Of a stretch of DNA of 64,000 bases, positions 1-11,140 are shown piece by piece; positions within the stretch are counted from its first letter, which is position 1; every line of letters starts with the position of its first letter. This stretch comes from Candidula unifasciata. Its lineage: Eukaryota; Mollusca; Gastropoda; Stylommatophora; Geomitridae. The notes under the pieces are model-generated. The model saw only the letters and a list, made by a program, of their open reading frames with translations. It had not been told where the DNA came from and ran no database searches. Location: assembly GCA_905116865.2 (NCBI GenBank), contig CAJHNH020003171.1, positions 1 to 64,000 of the forward strand. Reading direction: 5' to 3'. The translations under genes were made by a program, and so were the position numbers.

Positions 1-315
1 CAAATTCCACTTTCCTGGCATTGGGGAAAGGGGGAAAGCTCATGGGCCCTTTTGGGCGATAACAACCCAAAATACTTTTTGATCACAGTTCGGCACCAAA
101 CCCTTTAAAATGGGTCCCCCTTTCCCTACTTTTTGATCACAGTTTTAGGAAAACATTTCCCGGGAGACATGGGTGCCTTTTTATACTTTTTCACAGTTAG
201 GGAACTAACGGTAACATGTGTTTCCCCTTTTTTAGCTTTGATCACACTGAGGCCCACCTAAAAGTGACATGGGTGGGCCCCTTTCCCTAGTTGTGATCCC
301 CATTTTGGGCAATGT
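1..315. repeat. Decayed ~55-bp tandem repeat
   Basis: The motif ACTTTTTGATCACAGTT or a worn version recurs at about 71, 127, 183 and 234, each followed some 30 bases later by a version of GACATGGGT and a C/T-rich tail. That gives about five units of 49-57 bp with many differences. The wear could be age or poor base quality at a contig edge. No gene is seen here. Confidence 0.6.
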
Positions 316-584
316 CCGCAGTTCTTTTACGGTATGGTAAAGAAAAAACTAAAGGAAAAATTGATTTTTTGCCCTGTAATTTCGTCAAAGAGACCACTTA
401 GATAACTCCTGTCCCAAGCTCTCGCTTTTGGGACCGAACAAACATTAAATTAAACGCAATCGGGAACAGACCCATAAAAAGGCTTTTTAAAAAAGGGAAC
501 AAATGGTAGCGCTCTGAAGGGGGATAAAGTATTTAGAAAAACATACCAAAAGGGGGCAAAATAATTTTTCAGGTGGAAACAAAA

Positions 585-690
585 GAAAACCCATAATTCC
601 AAGATTTTTCGGTATCTATCATTGGGAACAAGGCCGAAAAGGGTTTCGATTTTCCATAGTACCAAGCCGAAGGGTTTACAAATCATGGTT
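585..690 (+). repeat. SINE family B, 3' fragment
   Basis: The stretch resembles the 3' two thirds of the full SINE at 22787-23008. Shared blocks include CCATAGTACCAAGCCGAAGG (CCATAGTACCGAGCCAAAGG there), followed by GGGTTTACAA and TCATGGTTT. The tRNA-like head is not recognisable upstream, where the sequence is poorly conserved. An ORF on the other strand is a by-product. Confidence 0.6.
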
Positions 691-694
691 TATT

Positions 695-960
695 AAGATC
701 AAAACCAACATCAAGAGTACAGTCGAGATGGTTTGGCCATCTGACGAGCAATGTCCTGGAACCAGCTGCCCCCAGAACAGCCACGCTGAAGACCATATAA
801 TAAACAATATAATGAGCAAATCGGAAAGACCAGAAGATTGGGACGACGAAACCAAAAATAGCTTTAATGAGATGAAAACCAGTTTTATACAGCAACTTTG
901 ACAGAGAACAAGAAGAGTCCTTACACTTCCTTCTCCCGAAAATATTTTGATGAAATAAAA
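695..960 (+). pseudogene. LINE RT C-terminal fragment (tentative)
   Basis: One plus frame reads RWFGHLTSN near 728, like the W-x-GH-x-x-R motif in the C-terminal region of RTE- and CR1-like LINE proteins. A basic, glycine/arginine-rich stretch follows, as expected for that region. Frame is lost and stops are present. The match is short and could be chance. Confidence 0.35.
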
Positions 961-1437
961 TAGAGGAAATAAAGAAGAAAAGGATGAGGATTAATAAGAA
1001 GACAATAGAAAAAGAAGCACATAATCAGAGAAGCAGAAAGTCAGGAAGACGGAGCTGATTTCAACAGCGCTTGAGGAACAGGACGAGTCCTCTAAAATTA
1101 AAAACGATCAGGGTGACATGCTAGTAGTAAGTAAGGTGAAAGAACCGTCCGGTGCCGTGTTTGAGGTTTAAGAAAAGGAGACATTTAGCCAGTCTCTCAA
1201 GAGAACACTCAGTCACAGGTAGCTTGACAGAGCTTTGCAGTAGTGATCTTCGTATGGGAAATTCCATCGTGCAATACCTTGACATTGTAGTAGCATAAAT
1301 ATATATAATCCCCCTGATCCGCTCAAAATAGCAGCTAAATCGGTGAGTTTGTTTGCCCTTGTACATGTTCAGATCTCTGCATCTCTCTTCATCATCTAGG
1401 TATTTGGATTTTGGATAACATGATGAAAATCCAATTT

Positions 1438-1440
<3 letters not shown>
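961..1440. other. No recognisable feature
   Basis: A-rich, mostly unique sequence. An 81-codon minus ORF at 1121-1366 has no motif I recognise and no supporting signal. Confidence 0.5.
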
Positions 1441-1472
<32 letters not shown>

Positions 1473-1655
1473 GTCATCTCTCTCTCTCTTTCTTCTCTCT
1501 TTCATCTATTACCCTCTCTCTATCCTCTACATAGTGTCTCTCCCCACTCCGTCCCCTGCTTTCTCCCTCCTCTCCTCTCTCTCCTCTCCCTCTCTCGGCT
1601 CTCCTCTCTCGTCTCTCTTCTCTCTTCTCTTCTCTCTCTCCCTCTCTCGGATATC
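1441..1655. repeat. CT-rich microsatellite
   Basis: Perfect (CT)n at the start passes into an imperfect C/T-only tract. The serine/leucine ORF over it is a translation of the repeat. Confidence 0.9.
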
Positions 1656-2254
1656 TAGCTTTATACTCAATTTAATGTTTTACAAATTAGGAACCATTCG
1701 AGCGTTTGCAAAAAAAATATTAATTGTTAACTTAGCTTAGTTAGTCTTGATTGCTCTTCATCATTGCTCTCCAGCAGCACCCTGACCAGTCTGCCACCGA
1801 CTCAGTATGATCCCCCGCGTCAGCGTGGCTATAGTAAGCCTCTTCTATATTGATGAACAAGTCCTCTGATGTGCCTGGTATGCGTCTCGTTTTGTGACTA
1901 CACCGATCTTAACTCCCAAGTCTGGCCATTTTTCTGGCCAATGAGTGTGGATTCACTGCGCCCAAAGTCCTTCACCCTTTCCCTTAAATTTATTCTGTCG
2001 ATGGTTACCTATTAGATATTCTAAAATTATTGTGAATTTTTTTTTTAATGTGTGAATATAAATAACTAGAGCACATCTGCATAATCTGGGATAAAGACTT
2101 AGGTATCGTTGATAATGCTTCGTATTTACCTATGAAAATAATTTTATAATAAATCTTTTATTCAAGTTGCTGTCTGAAGTCGTCGAATGTTAGACGAGCC
2201 GCGTGCCAATTCTCTAACTTCCTAGAGGAAAAAAAAGTCTGTTTGTTCGTCGTC
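1656..2254. other. No recognisable gene
   Basis: Unique sequence. On the minus strand around 1760-1900 one frame stays open for several dozen codons and looks protein-like, but I cannot assign it to a family. The rest is AT-rich. Confidence 0.4.
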
Positions 2255-2725
2255 TCTCTCTCTCTCTCTCTCTCCTCCTCTCTTCGCTGCTTCTCTTCTT
2301 CTTCACACACACACACACACCACATCCACTACACTTCTTCGTCCTCCTTCTTTTGCGTTCACTCGTTGTCTCTCAGGGGTCTTTCTTCTTCTTCTTCTTC
2401 CCCTTCTTCTGCTTGTTCTCTCGCTTCTCTCTCTCTCCTCTCTCTCTTCTCTCTTCTCTCTCTCCTCTCTTCTCTCTCTCTCAAGTCCCTCTATGCTATA
2501 ATTCTCTCTCTCTCTTATCCCTCTGTAGCATTCATTTATCTCTCTCTGTCCTCTTCTTCTCTCTCCTAATCCTGCATATCTACACTCACTGTCTCTCTCT
2601 CTCCTCAACCCCACTTATCTCCATTCTCTCTTCTTCTCTTTCTCAATCCCTACTATCTATCATTCGTCTCTCTCTCTCTCCCTCTCAATCCTCGTATCTC
2701 TCATTTGTCCCCTCTCTCCAGACCC
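2255..2725. repeat. CT-rich low-complexity tract with short (AC)n
   Basis: About 470 bases are almost entirely C and T, with (CT)n, CTT runs and a short CA run at 2304-2320. Overlapping ORFs on both strands are low-complexity translations. Confidence 0.9.
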
Positions 2726-3299
2726 CTTTTCTCTCGCCTTCAGGATTAATATCAGTCAAAGAACTTATTGTCATTTATTTTTCTTTACCTAAATGCAAAG
2801 TCCAATCTTCTGCAAAAAACACCTTTGTATTGGTTTGAGAGGGAGGGGTTTCGCTTTGTTGAAATTCCAAAAATGTTATCTCCACGCAGGATAGGCCCAT
2901 CGCTTCAACATTGATTGCGATTTATGTCTCGCTGAAATAGCGTTTGTTCGATGAGATTACCAGCATGGACAATTGGCTCGTAGTTTGGCACCTAGTTCTG
3001 TGGGTTGACCGGCACAAATACCGTTGCTTCCTTTATTGGCTGTGATATGATATTCTTAATTGTGATAGATATGCCATTGACATATTGCTATACAATGCCA
3101 ACTGTTGCTTGAAACATCTCTTTTGGTACTCAAATGAGAGATATGCCCTGGCATTTCTATCTCTCCTCAAAAGACGATAGAAATTGCAGCACTTCATAGT
3201 TTTCAATAGCGTGAGTATCTGATTTTCACAGTGCCACTGAAAGGCAAGTCCAGCGTGATCTGTAAACACTATTACAAAGTTTTGTAGTAAAGGATCCCT
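2726..3299. other. No recognisable feature
   Basis: Unique sequence. A 78-codon minus ORF at 3033-3269 shows no motif I know. Confidence 0.4.
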
Positions 3300-3528
3300 T
3301 TTGCCACGCCTTCAGGTTGTAAGGCTTCATATAGAACTAGACCTATATTTAGAGACTACTAGGCTCTGGGTGGTGTGTCAGCATCACGCCGGGACGTACT
3401 TTACTTTTCCCATGACCTTGCATCTGGTACTCTTCAATTCAAGGCTGGGTCTCACCTTCCCGAACCTACGACATTACGATCCGCAGTGCGAGCGTCTAAC
3501 CGCTACACCACGGCGACTCCTGCAAACC
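3300..3528 (-). mobile_element. tRNA-derived SINE, family D
   Basis: Read on the minus strand, the right end gives a tRNA-like head: box A-like GTGTAGCGGTTAGACGCTCG and, after the expected gap, box B-like AGGTTCGGGAAGG. A body of about 160 bases follows, whose end resembles the tail part of the SINE at 31523-31808. No clear target-site duplication was found. Confidence 0.6.
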
Positions 3529-3639
3529 CTATAAAATAAGTTCCTTACTGCCAAGTGAAGTGTGTGAACCATGTGAAAAGTTTGTGTGCAATGACACCGT
3601 TTGTTTGACTTCTCGGGTGTTTCAAATACTTTAGTGCTC

Positions 3640-3720
3640 TGTGTGTATGTATGTGTATGTATGTTACAAGTGTCTGTGTATGTGTGTGTATATGTTGCGT
3701 GTAATGTGTGCGTGTTAATT
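3640..3720. repeat. Short TG/TATG-rich tract
   Basis: Imperfect TGTATG and TGTG repeats. Confidence 0.7.
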
Positions 3721-3774
3721 TATTTTTTTTATAGTAGAGTTATATACAGGAGCGTCAGTGGTTAAAATAAGTTG

Positions 3775-4110
3775 ACTCCCTTGTGGGGTTTCGGGGCCCT
3801 GTTTAAAGGGGAAAAACATGAATAGACCCACTGCCTACACAGAACCATGTCGTAAGAGTCGACTAATTGGCTAGGATTCGTTCAAAGGCAAGTGCATCTG
3901 CCATGGCAAAAGAAACCAAGAGAGTGTCATGCTTCTTCTTCTTCCAAGACTAATTGGTAGATTCCGTCGAATTCAAGTGCATCTGCACGGCAAGGAACCA
4001 GCAATTCTGCATACAATGAATCACAATCTGGACAAGAACCAACCAGAACTTTCCGCCAGAGTTTACCATCTGGTGAGAAAAGAAGAAACTGAGTTTACAA
4101 GAATAGCCCT
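3775..4110 (+). repeat. Interspersed repeat R1, copy 1
   Basis: It shares ordered blocks with copies at 12570-12800 and 60300-60600: the start near GGGGTTTCGG, CATGTCGTAAGAGTCGAC, and an end built on AACCAGAACTTTCCGCC and GAGTTTAC. The family ends in GAA/AGAAG-like sequence, typical of the 3' end of a retroposed element. A promoter-like head was not identified. ORF 3929-4192 lies across it and is not a gene. Confidence 0.65.
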
Positions 4111-4129
4111 AAAGGTCTTCTTGCAGCAA

Positions 4130-4535
4130 CTGTGGCTACCCCACCCATTAGTTGTTCCTTTGCCACATACACTGGCTACCCCAACCCATTAGTTATCCTC
4201 TGCCACTACACTGGCTACCCCACCATTAGCTGTCCTCTGCCACTACAACTGGCTATACCCACCCATTAGTTGTCCTCTGCCACTACACTTGCTACCCCAC
4301 CCATTAGTTACCTCTGCCACTACACTGGCTACCCCACCCATTAGCTGTCCTCTGCCAGATACACATGGCTACCCCACCCATTATAGTTGTCCTCTGCCAC
4401 TACCTGGCTACCCCACCCATTTAGTTGTCCTCTGCCACTACACTGGCTACCCCCACCATTAGTTGTCCTCTGCCACTACACGCTGGCTACCCCACCCATT
4501 AGTTGTCCTCTGCCACTACACTGGCTACCATACTG
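4130..4535. repeat. 38-bp minisatellite (about 10 units)
   Basis: The unit contains TGGCTACCCCACCCATTAGT followed by TGTCCTCTGCCACTACA. Frequent single-base insertions and deletions shift the register between units, unlike the cleaner arrays later in the window. Confidence 0.9.
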
Positions 4536-4860
4536 TTACAAAGGCCTCATGTGAAGGTTAAAGACTACTAACACAATATAATCTTTCACACTTGTCGTAA
4601 AAGGCCACTAAGGAGTAGGTTTTTTTGTAAGATTTCGGTTAGGGGAAACTACCTGTAATTATAAAATCGCCTGAATAAACAAGTAAACACCTCAGGCCAA
4701 AAATTGTGTTTGTCCACTTCTGACGTTTAGTCTTGTCTCCAGAACCTGGAATGTTGCGTACCAATACATTTTACAGACCAGGTTTATTTGCATGCATGCA
4801 GACTGCTGGTTCCTTGCCTCTTTTTACCTATTGTACTTTTACTTTTAAAAAACCTAATAA
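4536..4860. other. No recognisable feature
   Basis: Unique AT-rich spacer between two tandem arrays. Confidence 0.5.
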
Positions 4861-5075
4861 CAAAAGAGAAAACAAAGAAAGAAAGAGAGAAAGAAGAAAG
4901 AAAGAAATAAAGAGAAAGAAAGAAAAGAAAGAAAGAAAGAAAGAAAGAAATAGAAGAAAGAAGAAGAAAGAAAGAAGAAAAGAAAAAGAAGAAGAAGCAG
5001 AACGCAAGAAGAAAGAAAGAAGAAGAAAGATAAAGAAAGAAAAGAAAAGAAAAGAAGAAAGAAGACGACAACACA
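4861..5075. repeat. GAAA/GAAG polypurine tract
   Basis: About 215 bases, almost only A and G on the plus strand (imperfect GAAA and GAAGAA). It is the first block of a compound microsatellite running to 6518. Confidence 0.9.
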
Positions 5076-5106
5076 ACAACAACGACAACAAGAACAAGAA
5101 CAGAAC

Positions 5107-5262
5107 ATGTCTGTCTGTCTGTCTGTCGGTCTGTCTGTCTGTCTGTCTGTCTGGTCTGTCTGTCTGTCGTCTGCTGTCTGTTCTGTCTGTCTGTCCTGTC
5201 TGTTCTGTCTGTCTGTCTGGTTGTCTGTCTGCACTGCCTGCCGGCCTGCCTGTCATGCATGT
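5107..5262. repeat. (CTGT)n tetranucleotide microsatellite
   Basis: TCTG repeats with single-base slips. Translations of the form SVCLSVCL are artefacts. Confidence 0.93.
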
Positions 5263-5324
5263 CTGTATGTCATCCTCCAAGATATGACATTTATCTGCAT
5301 TTATGAAGCACACACGAGCAAATA

Positions 5325-5681
5325 TATACATACATATCAATACATACATACATAGACATACACACATATCATACATACATACATACATACATACTACATA
5401 CATACATACATACATACATACATACATACATACATACATACATACATACATACATACATACATACATACATACATAATACATACATACATACATACATAC
5501 ATACATACATACATACATACAGACATACATACATACACATACATACATACATACCTACATACATAACATACATACATACAGAATACATACATACATACAT
5601 ACATACATGACATACATACATACATACATACATACATACATACATACATACATACATACATACATACATACATACCATACA

Positions 5682-5712
<31 letters not shown>

Positions 5713-5849
5713 CATACATACATACATACATACATACATACATACATACATACATACATACATACATACATACTACATACATACATACATACATACATAC
5801 ATACATACATACATACATACATACATACATACATACATACACACATACA

Positions 5850-5880
<31 letters not shown>

Positions 5881-6518
5881 CATACATACATACATACATA
5901 CATACATACTACTACATACATACATACATACATACATACATACATACATACATACATACATACATACATACATACATACATACATACATACATACATACA
6001 TACATACATACATACATACATACATACATACATACATACCTACATACATACATACATACATACATAACATACATACATACATACATACATACACATACAT
6101 ACATACTACATACATACATACATACATACTACATACATACATACATACATACATACATACATACATACATACATACATACATACATACATACATACATAC
6201 ATACATACATACATACATACATACATACATACATACCATACATACATACATACATACATACATCATACATACATACATACATACATACATACATACATAC
6301 ATACATACATACATACATACATACATGCATACATGCATACATACATACATACATAGCATACATACATACATACACATACATACATACATACATACATACA
6401 TACATACATACATACATACATACATACATACACATACCATACATACATACATACATACAATACATACATACATACATACATACATACATACATACATACA
6501 TACATACATACATACATA
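5325..6518. repeat. (CATA)n tetranucleotide array, ~1.2 kb
   Basis: Nearly uninterrupted ACAT repeat with occasional one- or two-base slips. The overlapping ORFs on both strands (HTYIHTYI and MYVCMYVC) are translations of the repeat; a four-base unit read in threes gives a four-residue period. Confidence 0.97.
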
Positions 6519-7420
6519 AAATGTGCACGCTTGTGTGTCTATGAATGTATGTAGTCATGTGTGTCTGTTTATAAAGCCAGCAAAGGGGAAGAAAGATGAC
6601 TGGACCAACAAATGTGTTGAGTAGTTTTAATAAAGAATAAAAAACACAAAACAAACAACAATAACAAAAACCATTGCACAGGAAACATAAAGTGTGCCAG
6701 GTACGCCTTCAGAACTAATGAGCAATACTGATCAAAGTGGCCAATACACGGAATATCTTCACCGCTGACATCGACGTTGACCAAATGGAGGCAAGGTTCC
6801 GTTACACTGGTCCTTTTCATTTGCAGTACTTAGATTTCAGGTCTGATGGAAGGATTAGATGTGTGTCTGCGTGTGTATGTGCGCGTGCGCACGCAACGTA
6901 GCAGATCAAATGATATAGAACATCTAGAGTTACTGACCCGGAGTTGTAGCTTTTGAAACGTCCTTGACACGAGCAACTTTGTATTCATAGATCCGCTCTC
7001 TCCTGCCAGGTTTTCAGACAGTCTTTTCTTTGCCTGTTTATCTTCGTTACATTTTCGTCTTTCAACTCTAGCGTAAGCTATCCTGGCTTTGCATATAAAT
7101 GAGTTCATTGCGAGTTGCAATATTTCCAAATGCGTCTTCATATTTCATACATTACTGCACCATTCATATCTCGTATCACAGATACTTCAGTGGGGTGTCA
7201 GCAGAGAGCTGGGTGCATTGTTCCAATGAAGACAGAGTTTTACAAGATTCTACATCTCCTTGTTTTCTTAGTCTAATAGCAAAGGAGTTTTGTAGTCTAT
7301 AACATGTATGAGATAGAACTTTGAATCTATCAAATCTACCATTGTTATTATATTATACATGTTAGTGGACTTCAAAGACATGAAAACAATGTCAGCAGAC
7401 AATGGACGGAAAAACGAAGA
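6519..7420. other. Unassigned region
   Basis: No repeat family or known domain was recognised. A 103-codon minus ORF (6830-7141) has a basic middle and ends in a GTGCGC-rich microsatellite. It has no convincing start context or homologue that I know, so I do not call it a gene. Confidence 0.35.
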
Positions 7421-7481
7421 CAGACAGGCAGACAGACAGACAGACGGACAGACAGGACAGAAGGCCGACAGGCAGACAGAC

Positions 7482-7512
<31 letters not shown>

Positions 7513-7532
7513 CAGGCAGACACACAGACAGA
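7421..7532. repeat. (CAGA)n microsatellite
   Basis: Imperfect ACAG tetranucleotide repeat, the complement-type of the CTGT block at 5107. Confidence 0.9.
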
Positions 7533-7884
7533 TTTACAAGCAAGAAGCAGACGATACAAGCTGGTCAACCGCAACCTAAATTAAAAAAAAAAAAACAATT
7601 ACTCAGCGCCCCCGCCAATGGAAATATGATCATCATCATGTGCAGGAGCTGTAAGAATAAGAGATAATGATTTGCCATCATGCATGGTTTATAATATCAT
7701 AGATCACTTCAGTGCTCTTGTCCCCCCTTGCATGCCCTTAAGCCATCCTGATATTTCCCTCCTCCCCCCTTCGACCATCTCCCCTTTGCATATCGAATGT
7801 GTCACTTGCCCCCCCCCCCCCCCCCTTCCCAGATCAGGACAGGCATGCTTCATGCACAGTGACATGCCTCGCTACGAAGGACAC
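7533..7884. other. Spacer with a poly(C) run
   Basis: Mostly unique. A C run of about 17 bases lies at 7809-7825 within a C-rich segment. No gene seen. Confidence 0.5.
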
Positions 7885-7894
7885 GGGTGAGGAG

Positions 7895-8087
7895 TATTGT
7901 CTGGATTTTTGTAACCAGAGTACGTCGGTGTGTTGGGAAATGAACAGGTGGACATACTCGCTGGCTCTGCACAACTTGGTGGAATACTGATGCATGACAA
8001 GGCAGACGTGGTTAGTGCCTTGTGGAAGAGTGTGTACAGTTCGGAGGAGCAGATGGATCACCACAGTCTGGTGAGACTGATGACATA
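7895..8087 (+). pseudogene. LINE RNase H domain, C-terminal fragment
   Basis: A frame starting with GTGTTGGGAAAT reads VLGNEQVDILAGSAQLGG, matching the GNE-x-AD-x-LAG motif at the end of the RNase H domain of I/Jockey-type LINE proteins. It continues with LMHDKADVVSALW to a stop at about 8087. The usual alanine before the aspartate is valine. Just upstream a frame-shifted WIF is the remnant of the preceding strand. Only the C-terminal part of the domain remains. Confidence 0.65.
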
Positions 8088-8104
8088 ATATCATGAATTG
8101 TTAT

Positions 8105-8540
8105 GTTACCTGTACTACAGTCAAACAAGTACGAGAATTTAAATATCTAGGAAGCATATTTACGTAGGATGGACAGACTCGACAGAGAGATAGAAGCCAG
8201 AGTACATAAGGCAAATGATGTCACCTACCAGTTAACCCCACTGCTTAGACACCCAAATGTCTCCCTTCCAGTCATATTTCTCCCTTCCAGCAAAACAGCA
8301 AATAATTGATAGCATCTTTATCCATACTTTACGTTAGCAGCGCCAAACATGGACAATGAATAGGGCACTAGAACAGAAAATAACTACATGTAAAATGCGC
8401 TGTCGATGCAAGGTCACTAACAACATTAGACGTGACAAGGTTACGAATACCAGCATTTGAGAGAAAGTTGGAATAAGGCCGTGTCTGGATTATATTGACA
8501 GACAAAGATGAAATGGTTCAGCCATCTAATAAGAATGCTC
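8105..8540 (+). pseudogene. LINE RT C-terminal fragment
   Basis: One plus frame starts TVKQVREFKYLGSIFT, the YLGS motif after the RT palm of RTE/CR1-like LINEs. In shifted frames it continues with REIEARVHKANDVTYQLTP and later an E-x-K-x-TT-C-x-MR segment. Several frameshifts and stops (for example after IFT) show it is dead. It lies directly against an RNase H fragment on the other strand, so two insertions abut here. Confidence 0.7.
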
Positions 8541-8690
8541 GTAGAGGATTCAGAATATCAGCCTGGTCCGTGGCTCGTCCGCCCTCCACAGTAGCTTTGC
8601 CTTCAAGCCGATCAGCTTGCACGTTTTCTTGCGCGCCTGCTTGTCCTGGCACAAATATGAAACTCATATTTGTCAACACAACCGCTTTAG
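8518..8690 (-). pseudogene. LINE RNase H domain fragment
   Basis: The minus frame reads MSFIFVPGQAGAQENVQADR and on through LEGKATVEGG, the last beta-strand and the catalytic-aspartate helix of a LINE RNase H. The usual histidine in PGHAG is Q here. The frame is open up to 8838, but upstream of about 8690 the match fades. Its joint with the plus-strand RT piece falls near 8520-8540. Confidence 0.7.
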
Positions 8691-8852
8691 AGACTCCAGC
8701 CACTGTCTTCAGATCCAACCTAAACTTTAGAATGTAGCGCATCACCCTGCAAGTTGTATCTCTTGTACAGTCATGAGAGGCAAAGAACCTCCCGCCTGAA
8801 TACAGGCAGCCAGCCGGGTACGTACAACGGATGTACAAACAACACTTAGATC

Positions 8853-8905
8853 CTGGACAAGATAAGTCCGGAATTTCCGCCGGAGTTTACAGACGTTGAA
8901 GAAGT
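8853..8905 (+). repeat. Interspersed repeat R1, 3' end only
   Basis: About 50 bases match the 3' end of R1 (TTTCCGCCGGAGTTTACAG followed by GAAGAAG), as at 3775, 12570 and 60300. Confidence 0.55.
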
Positions 8906-9063
8906 TATCAATGTTTTTTGTCAATGCATCAATTAGTCATAGACCATATAGACATGGCGGTGCGCTTGAATTCTTCCCTAGAAATTGATAGTTGATCCTA
9001 CAGGGTCATTATCGTAGGCCAGATTTCTTCTTTCTGACTGGAACAGACTAAGCAGTCTTCAAG

Positions 9064-9297
9064 TCATACTTTGTAGTGTTTGTTTTGGTGCACCATAGCT
9101 GCATGTGACAGAGACACCAGGCCCACTCTGTAGTGTTTGCTTTGGTGCACCATAGATGCATGTGACAGAGACACCAGGCCCACTCTGTAGTGTTTGCTTT
9201 GGTGCACCATAGATGCATGTGACAGAGACAGCAGGCCACACTCTGTAGTGTTTGCTTTAGTGCACCATAGATGCATATTACAGAGACACCAGTCCAT
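9064..9297. repeat. 57-bp tandem repeat (4 units)
   Basis: The unit contains CTGTAGTGTTTGCTTTGGTG and GATGCATGTGACAGAGACAC. The middle units are almost identical. Because 57 is 3 x 19, all three minus frames are open across it, which explains the stacked short ORFs. Confidence 0.95.
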
Positions 9298-9615
9298 ACA
9301 ACCTGTGCTCTAAGTTTTTTTGGGGGTGAGCGGAGAGAATAGACTGTTGCTGCGGGTAATTGTTTGCTTTGATTTTAGACCTCAACTTTTTGTCGAGTTC
9401 TCTACTTTCCGTGCTGACATTGGAGGTAACAAGTAGGGCTGCTGAAAAGTGTTTTCCGTGGCAGTCCAAAGAGTGGAAGCATCTACATAGAGACTGTTCG
9501 ATTTGTGTTGGGGAAAGCAAATCGTCATGTCAGGTACGCAATTCAAAGTTCTAAAGCTCCCCCCCCCTCTCTATTCTCTGGGGGAAAGCATTTCGTCATG
9601 TCAGGTACTCAAATT
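9298..9615. other. Spacer with a local duplication
   Basis: Two imperfect copies of a segment with GGGGAAAGCA followed by TCGTCATGTCAGGTAC occur near 9510 and 9580, about 70 bases apart. No gene recognised. Confidence 0.5.
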
Positions 9616-9617
9616 CA

Positions 9618-9737
9618 AAGTTCTCCTCTCCTCTCTCTCTCTCTCTCTCTCCCCTCTTTCTCTCTCTCTCTCTCCCCTCTCTCCCTCTCTCTCTTTCTCC
9701 CCTCTCTTTCTCTCTCTCACGCACACAAACATACACA

Positions 9738-9788
<51 letters not shown>

Positions 9789-9795
9789 AGGGAGA
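9618..9795. repeat. (CT)n followed by (GA)n
   Basis: A CT-rich block at 9620-9720 and a pure GA block at 9738-9792, separated by a short CA-rich spacer. The two blocks are self-complementary and could form a hairpin. Confidence 0.93.
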
Positions 9796-10159
9796 GACTG
9801 TCTACTTTAACTCTGGCCAGTCCTTGGCAAAAAGGATGTCTCCTATCACAGAATACATTTTGCAACTCCTGTCTGTAGAATTTCCTGCTTATCCTCTCAT
9901 TGCTTACAGTGTGGAAAATTATGATAGCGTAATATTATAACAAAAAACAAAAGTAAAACATTAGACATAATCATGTCAAGGATTAATCTGGTTAATAATA
10001 ACTAGCAATTTCAATGTTTTTTGTTTGTTTGTTGAAAATGTGTTAAACACCATTCTTTAATCTTTTAAACACCACTGAAAGAGATACGAAAAGTTCATCA
10101 ACATGTTATTTTGTTTCGACTTCTTTTCTCCCACAGCTGCCTTTTTAATTCAATGTTCC
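9796..10159. other. No recognisable feature
   Basis: AT-rich unique sequence. Confidence 0.5.
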
Positions 10160-10168
10160 TACTTTCAC

Positions 10169-10397
10169 GTCGGCTCTGTGGCTAAGTCGATGCGAACGCT
10201 TCGTAATGCTGGGATGCCGGGTTCGATCCCAGCTGCGGGCCTTGCGTTGGTTTCAACAGTGGTATCAAGAAAGCCGACCGTCCAAGGGCAATGGCAAACT
10301 ACTAGACGTAAATTTGCCTAGGAAAACCACACAACAGCCAGGGGCTGTTATGGTTAGTTCTGCAACGTCCTGTAAAGGATACACAACTAACCTTTCA
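10169..10397 (+). mobile_element. tRNA-derived SINE, family A, copy 1
   Basis: The head is tRNA-like: box A TGGCTAAGTCGATGCGAAC and box B GGGTTCGATCCC, the internal RNA polymerase III promoter. A body of about 150 bases and an end in GGATACACAACTAACC follow. It is flanked by a direct repeat TACTTTCAC (10160-10168 and 10398-10406), read as a target-site duplication. No protein is encoded; movement would depend on a LINE. Confidence 0.88.
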
Positions 10398-10406
10398 TAC
10401 TTTCAC

Positions 10407-11140
10407 ATAAGGCTTCAAACCGCCCACCCTCACCAACCAACCCTTACAAACACACACGCCTGGGTAGTTCCAATGTCCCCCAAATGTATCAAGACAGCAA
10501 CCGCCTCTTGGTCGTCCCAACTCTGAGAAACACTGTTGCAGAGACCTGTATATTTGGAGACATCGGCTGATGGATTGAAAGTTCCAAATTACACATTTTA
10601 TCTGAATATTGAACATATGAATTTCACACACACAAACGCACACACACGCACACACATACATACATACATACATACATACATAAAGGTATACTTTTTGCGC
10701 CCTGAAACAACAGGCTCAGATACAATTATTTTAAAGCAATAAATAATTCTCTGGCGTCCAGCTTGGCTAAAATGAGGTCAGGAGGAGGACAAATGCTTGC
10801 CGAATGTCTACATTCTCGACACACAGCCGGCGCCAAGGGGTGGGGGGCAAGCGGGGGTCAGGGCGGGCTTGAAGGAGCCAATACACAAGGGCGGGCAATG
10901 CATGGTGTGCATATTTTATACAGTGTAGACTGTAGAACGTGGCGTGCTAGGCTGACTGACGATACCCACAGGGTCGGGTTAACGCAAGGCTTTATGGGCC
11001 GTCCTAGCAGGGACTGCTTGTTGACTGTATAGTTCTTGTTACTTTGGGAGAAGAGGAATACCGGTGTTTGTGATAACTGCAGATATTTATGGACAGAAAA
11101 CGATCGAACGAACGAATTTTATTTTGTAAAGGACTAAGCA
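10407..11140. other. Unique region with short CA/CATA tract
   Basis: A microsatellite lies at 10627-10682. The G-rich stretch near 10840-10890 includes an 89-codon plus ORF (10763-11032) without recognisable domain. Nothing supports a gene. Confidence 0.4.

Noticed and set aside
4130..4535. Coding repeat domain
   Set aside because: Irregular indels between units break every frame within one or two units.
5325..6518. Overlapping ORFs of up to 311 codons with HTYI or MYVC repeats
   Set aside because: Pure translations of the CATA tetranucleotide repeat and neighbouring tracts, open on both strands; no biological start or composition.
6830..7141. 103-codon basic ORF on the minus strand
   Set aside because: No known domain, and its end is read from a GTGCGC microsatellite. 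Left as unassigned.
10169..10245. tRNA gene suggested by box A and box B
   Set aside because: The tRNA-like part cannot form a standard cloverleaf as I read it, has a SINE body attached and is present in six copies with target-site duplications.
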